Assembly (NCBI GenBank): GCA_938020565.1
Contig: CALIHP010000050.1
Location: forward strand, 1 to 23,589
DNA from: an uncultured Anaerolineaceae bacterium
GTDB lineage: Bacteria > Chloroflexota > Anaerolineae > Anaerolineales > Anaerolineaceae
Length of the DNA: 23,589 nt
Direction: 5' to 3'
Part shown: positions 23,486 to 23,589 of the stretch, in pieces
How positions within the stretch are numbered: the stretch's first letter is position 1
Layout: each line of letters starts with the position of its first letter
Made by a program: the position numbers and the translations under genes
Notes under the pieces: model-generated
Databases searched by the model: none
The model's input: the letters and a program-made list of their open reading frames with translations, nothing else
What the model was told of the DNA's origin: nothing

Positions 23486-23534
23486 GAATGTTTCTATTTG
23501 CAAAACGTAATATCAAAGAGATTTTGCGCGACCC
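23482..23534 (+). pseudogene. ABC-2 permease gene interrupted by an insertion sequence
   Basis: An ATG overlapping the ATPase stop, behind a strong GGAGG, opens a frame beginning MRMFLFAKRNIKEILRDP. This is the normal cytoplasmic N-terminus of ABC-2 permeases. After about 18 codons the sequence changes to an IS3-family terminal repeat, before any membrane helix. The frame stays open to the window edge but with unrelated residues. The gene is therefore almost certainly broken; the remaining 3' part should lie beyond the insertion. Confidence 0.7.
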
Positions 23535-23589
23535 TGAACTGCACCCCAAAAGTTGGACAGTAAAAATTAAGCGGACGAAAAGGAATGGG
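23535..23589. mobile_element. Left or right end of an IS3-family-like insertion sequence (partial)
   Basis: The sequence beginning TGAACTGCACCCCAAAAG (23535) and continuing TTGGACAG has the TG start and CACCCC-AAAAGTTGGAC core of terminal inverted repeats in IS3-family elements. It starts inside the permease reading frame. Only 55 bases are in the window, so no transposase and no second repeat or target duplication can be seen. The assignment is from remembered motif similarity. Confidence 0.65.

Overview
The window looks like chromosomal DNA from an anaerobic member of the Chloroflexota, most likely class Anaerolineae. This is an inference, since there is no rRNA gene. It rests on a fairly GC-rich backbone with heavy GCG/CGG codon use, an FMN-riboswitch-controlled riboflavin-type ABC importer (a pairing described in Chloroflexi), a T-box leader on the ilv operon, and an orphan PPDK-N-type ATP-grasp gene following dnaN. 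No tRNA, rRNA, CRISPR array or complete mobile element is present. One insertion-sequence end is visible at the right edge.

Layout. (1) 1-965, minus strand: a TetR regulator with a consensus promoter and its own terminator, then an operator-like inverted repeat and the start of a membrane protein (probably an ABC exporter) cut by the window edge. (2) 1014-6347, plus strand: a complete branched-chain amino-acid operon, ilvB-ilvN-ilvC-ilvD. An extended -10 promoter and a T-box riboswitch (specifier read as AUC, Ile) precede it, and a strong bidirectional terminator closes it. (3) 6368-7494, minus strand: an exported protein of unknown function, preceded by a 28-codon signal-peptide-like ORF and an intervening terminator. 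(4) 7763-9316, plus strand: an AT-rich, probably acquired AlbA_2/GHKL-type ATP-binding protein, with a 33-bp tandem repeat and a C-terminal winged helix written in host-like codons. (5) 9513-13760, plus strand: a phosphoglucomutase/phosphomannomutase, a GT-C membrane glycosyltransferase and a HypE-like AIR-synthase-family protein. (6) 13774-15737, minus strand: an MFS exporter and its TetR regulator, with a palindromic operator at the start of transcription. The MFS frame runs 182 bp into the TetR gene, which suggests an indel. (7) 15758-19289, minus strand: dnaN followed by the orphan ATP-grasp protein. (8) 19544-22404, minus strand: permease, binding protein and ATPase of an NMT1/THI5-type ABC importer behind an FMN riboswitch, hence probably a riboflavin importer. 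(9) 22481-23589, plus strand: an AT-rich AbrB-ABC ATPase-ABC permease operon whose permease is cut after about 18 codons by what looks like an IS3-family end.

The most informative items are the two riboswitches (Ile T-box and FMN aptamer), which make firm functional predictions. Next are the apparent frameshift in the MFS gene, the mosaic AlbA_2 gene, the short secreted-peptide ORF with an attenuator-like terminator, and the IS-interrupted ABC operon. I found no clear evidence of a wholly new multigene system. The least explained genes are the 309-aa exported protein with its short upstream ORF, and the dnaN-linked ATP-grasp protein.
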